A stretch of 64,000 nt of DNA from the NCBI GenBank assembly GCA_963720785.1, contig CAVRGQ010000008.1, positions 372,001 to 436,000 on the forward strand, written 5' to 3'. Positions 62,163 to 64,000 of the stretch are shown here, piece after piece (the stretch's first letter is position 1; each line of letters opens with the position of its first letter). This stretch comes from CAVRGQ01 sp963720785. Its GTDB lineage: Bacteria; Actinomycetota; Acidimicrobiia; IMCC26256; DASPTH01. Made by a program: the position numbers and the translations under genes. The notes below the pieces were generated by a model. It saw only the letters and a list, made by a program, of their open reading frames with translations. It was not told the DNA's origin and searched no databases.

Positions 62163-62399
62163 TCAGTCGGGCAGCTGCTCGAGCCGGGCGACGACCGCGT
62201 CCATCCCCCGCGCCACCGCGAGCAGACCGTCGCAGAGCGCCTGGAACGTCTTGTCGGCATACTCCCAGCGTTCGTCGTCGGTCTGGTCCGACGGCACGAG
62301 CGTCTCCTCCATGAGGCCGCGCAGGCCCAACTCGGAGGTGAACTGCGCCTCGTCGAGCAGCGCCCGGATCTGGTCCTCGAACGTCACGCCCGAATTCAC
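62163..62399 (-). CDS. Small acidic helical protein, unknown function
   Basis: Not recognised. 78 residues, acidic and helical (VTFEDQIRALLDEAQF, GLRGLMEETLVPSDQT, FQALCDGLLAVARGMDAVV). GTG 62399 overlaps the stop of the cupredoxin gene (GTGA), so the two are translated together. Confidence 0.6.
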   Translation of the reverse strand: MNSGVTFEDQIRALLDEAQFTSELGLRGLMEETLVPSDQTDDERWEYADKTFQALCDGLLAVARGMDAVVARLEQLPD

Positions 62400-62867
62400 C
62401 CGGCTTGGAAGGTCTGGTGCATCCCCTGCGTGTAGTGCACGTAGGTGGTGCCCTGGGAGTCCTTGGTGGTGAGGTTGCAGAAGATCTCGTAGTCACCCGC
62501 GGGCAGCGTGGTGGTGAGCTTCCCCGACTTCTTGGGCTTGAGCCCGCCGACCTCACCCATCTTGTCGTCCTCGGGGATGGCCTCTTCGTCGACCGAGCCG
62601 TCGGCCTTGGTCGGCAGCGCCACGCCCGGCGTGCTCTTCACCACGACCATCTCGTGCTTCATCGTGCCGATGTTCTTCGCGGTGAAGGTGACCTTGCCCG
62701 CGGCCACGAACTTCGGCTTGGGCAACACGTCGAACTCGTAGAGTTGGACCGTCACCGGCTTGCCGCTCTTCGCCGCCGGAGCGGTGGCGACCGCCGGCAC
62801 GGCCAGGAACCCGAACACCGCGGTCGTGCAGGCGACCGCTCCGCAGAATTGCCCTGATCCGACGCAT
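62396..62867 (-). CDS. Secreted cupredoxin-like protein (frameshift inside the signal peptide)
   Basis: About 156 residues. Signal peptide reads MRRIRAFCGAVACTTAVFGF, then LAVPAVATA, if one A is removed near 62840; the alternative in-frame start ATG 62875 gives a poor, Cys-rich leader. Mature part: VTVQLYEFDVLPKPKF, FTAKNIGTMKHEMVVVKSTP with the first copper His, AGDYEIFCNLTTKDSQGTTY with Cys, then VHYTQGMHQTF with His. The pattern suits a plastocyanin/sulfocyanin-type cupredoxin; copper binding is inferred. ATG 62867 overlaps the start codon of the divergent gene. Confidence 0.72.
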
Positions 62868-63252
62868 GAGCCCATTCAACTCGCTCGAGGTGACGCTCCG
62901 GGACGCGGCCGACGACGACTACTGCTACCTCACCACTCGCGGGCGGGTGTCGGGCCGGCCGCACGAGATCGAGATCTGGTTCGCGGTCGATCCGGCGGTC
63001 GGCACCACGCTGCACCTGCTCGCGGGCGCCGGGGACGCGTCCGACTGGGTGCGCAACCTGCAGGCGCATCCCGCGGTGACGGTGCGGCTGCGTGACGTCA
63101 CCTACGAGGCTCGGGGACGGGTGGTCACCGATCCCACCGAGGACGAACGGGCGCGCACCCTCGTGTTCGACAAGTACCAGCCGCGCAACGAGGGCGAGCT
63201 GGTCACGTGGCGGGCGCGGGCATTGCCGGTGGCGCTCGACGTTCAGTCGTAG
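62866..63252 (+). CDS. Deazaflavin (F420)-dependent nitroreductase-family protein
   Basis: 128 residues. Split beta-barrel of the Ddn type: DDYCYLTTRGRVSGRPHEIE, IWFAVDPAVGTTLHLLAGAG, DWVRNLQAHPAVTVRLRDV, KYQPRNEGELVTWRARALPV. Members use F420H2 to reduce quinones or nitro compounds. ATG 62866 shares two bases with the start codon of the facing cupredoxin gene. The 3' end overlaps the imuB stop by 10 bp. Confidence 0.85.
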   Translation: MSPFNSLEVTLRDAADDDYCYLTTRGRVSGRPHEIEIWFAVDPAVGTTLHLLAGAGDASDWVRNLQAHPAVTVRLRDVTYEARGRVVTDPTEDERARTLVFDKYQPRNEGELVTWRARALPVALDVQS

Positions 63253-64000
63253 AGCGCTTCCACCGCGGCGCGGCCGCGTTCCACCGCCACGAGGCAGGCG
63301 ACTTCGCCGGCACCCTCTCCGGCGCCGCGCGCGTCCACCACCACCTGCCACAACACCCGGCGCCGGCGTTGCGACCACCAGCGCAGGTCGTGGGCCCACG
63401 GGCCCGCCCACGCGACGAGCCGGCCCCCACCACCGGGGAGCGCGGCGCAGTCGAGGGCGACGGGCGGCGCCGACACCTCACCCCGGCCCGACACCACCAC
63501 CGGCGCGCCGCGCTCGTCGAGCAACGCCGCGGGCACCGGCGGGTCGAACACCCGCGCCGGCGCGGGTCCGGGCACCGCCCCGGGCCAGGGCGCAGCCTCG
63601 GACCTGCCGTCGGGGGCAGCCTCGGACGGGCTGTCGCCGGCACTCCGCTCGTCGCCCCACGGCACCCAGCGCACCCGTTCGAGCGGGGTGCGCCCACCCA
63701 CCGGCAACGCGGTCGCCACCGCGTCGGGCCCGAGCAGCGCCTGCACCCGCGCCAGCGCCCGCCCGGCGCGGTCGGCCGCCGCGGGATCGCCGCCCCAGAA
63801 CCCGAGCTGGCGACCCGTCGCCGGGATCACGTCGTCGGGGGCGAGGCGCAGCACGGTGAGCCCGCCGGTGACCATCTCCGCGTCGGCGGCGTCGGCGGCC
63901 GTCGCGCCGGGCGCGGCGACCCCGCTGTCGCTCGCGACCAGCCACGCCTCGAGCTGCCAGCGCACCCGCGCCACCAACGTGGACGGTGTGAGCGCACCCT
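63243..64000 (-). CDS. imuB: ImuB-type inactive Y-family polymerase, C-terminal part (5' end outside window)
   Basis: About 252 residues, open to the window edge. Y-family little-finger region (STLVARVRWQLEAWL, GGLTVLRLAPDDVIPATGRQ, then LGFWGGD), then the ImuB C-terminal part: VRWVPWGDERSAGDSP, RVFDPPVPAALLDERGAPVV, GRLVAWAGPWAHDLRWWSQR, RRRVLWQVVVDARG and the end VAVERGRAAVEALYD. ImuB bridges DnaE2, ImuA and the sliding clamp (established in mycobacteria and Caulobacter). dnaE2 lies 1.6 kb downstream on the same strand. Confidence 0.85.
   Translation of the reverse strand, partial: GALTPSTLVARVRWQLEAWLVASDSGVAAPGATAADAADAEMVTGGLTVLRLAPDDVIPATGRQLGFWGGDPAAADRAGRALARVQALLGPDAVATALPVGGRTPLERVRWVPWGDERSAGDSPSEAAPDGRSEAAPWPGAVPGPAPARVFDPPVPAALLDERGAPVVVSGRGEVSAPPVALDCAALPGGGGRLVAWAGPWAHDLRWWSQRRRRVLWQVVVDARGAGEGAGEVACLVAVERGRAAVEALYD

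Noticed and set aside
1..64000. tRNA, rRNA, prophage or insertion sequence
   Set aside because: No cloverleaf with a GTTCRA-type loop in spacers, no rRNA-like sequence, no transposase or integrase motif found by eye on either strand.

Overview
The window looks like a chromosome segment of a high-GC actinobacterium, most likely class Acidimicrobiia (inference from gene content; I ran no search). Supporting signs: very high GC, GTG/TTG starts, a mycothiol S-conjugate amidase, F420-type oxidoreductases, 13E12/DUF222 HNH proteins, DnaE2/ImuB, and secreted proteins with Ser/Thr/Pro linkers. I see no rRNA, tRNA, CRISPR array, phage block or insertion sequence. Genes are packed with almost no spacer, on both strands.

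Layout. 1-1897: 3' part of a UvrD/Rep-type helicase with an HRDC tail. 1.96-2.9 kb: secreted PHB-depolymerase-like esterase. 2.9-7.0 kb: a cyclic-nucleotide island made of a Crp/Fnr regulator, a stand-alone cyclic-nucleotide-binding protein and a class III cyclase fused to an ATPase/TPR region. The regulator and the cyclase share a 25-bp upstream element. 7.0-8.8 kb: small membrane protein, a relic of a second cyclase tail, a RHH/MazF toxin-antitoxin pair, a nuclease. 8.9-11.3 kb: LemA-like protein, then an MgtE-N/CBS protein without membrane part coupled to a DUF1003 protein. 11.3-20 kb: gltBD, purK, a racemase-type CoA transferase. 20-27.7 kb: secreted proteins, RibD-C reductase, DUF2207 protein, exonuclease III, a shortened LigB-type dioxygenase, acyl-CoA ligase, DUF1801. 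27.7-30.4 kb: SOS-box-linked DUF222/HNH protein, small membrane protein, YtfJ-like protein, DUF1990. 30.5-38.2 kb: etfBA, FAD reductase, phosphatase, LysR regulator, 2OG-oxygenase-like protein, F420 LLM enzyme. 38.3-47.1 kb: RecB-like nuclease, ABC exporter, PAP2, DsbA-like protein, quinone reductase, lipoprotein, YdjC-like deacetylase, SCP2 protein, mca. 47.1-58.4 kb: TAP-type peptidase, acyl-CoA dehydrogenase, CorA, D-aminoacylase, methyltransferases, CtpE-like P-type ATPase, dienelactone hydrolase. 58.4-64 kb: dnaE2 with a LexA box, small genes, and the 3' part of imuB (translesion mutasome).

Two properties run through the whole window. First, at least 24 genes carry a TANNNT -10 box ending 6-10 nt before the start codon with no Shine-Dalgarno, which is the signature of leaderless transcription. 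Several divergent pairs have start codons 0-60 bp apart, and two convergent pairs share a CTAG in which both stop codons overlap. Second, about 25 genes are broken by single-base shifts, with intact protein sequence continuing in the next frame. The cyclase at 4.2-7.0 kb alone has about 15. The pattern fits consensus errors of a GC-rich (metagenomic or long-read) assembly better than gene decay. I therefore give each broken gene as one feature and state where the frame changes.
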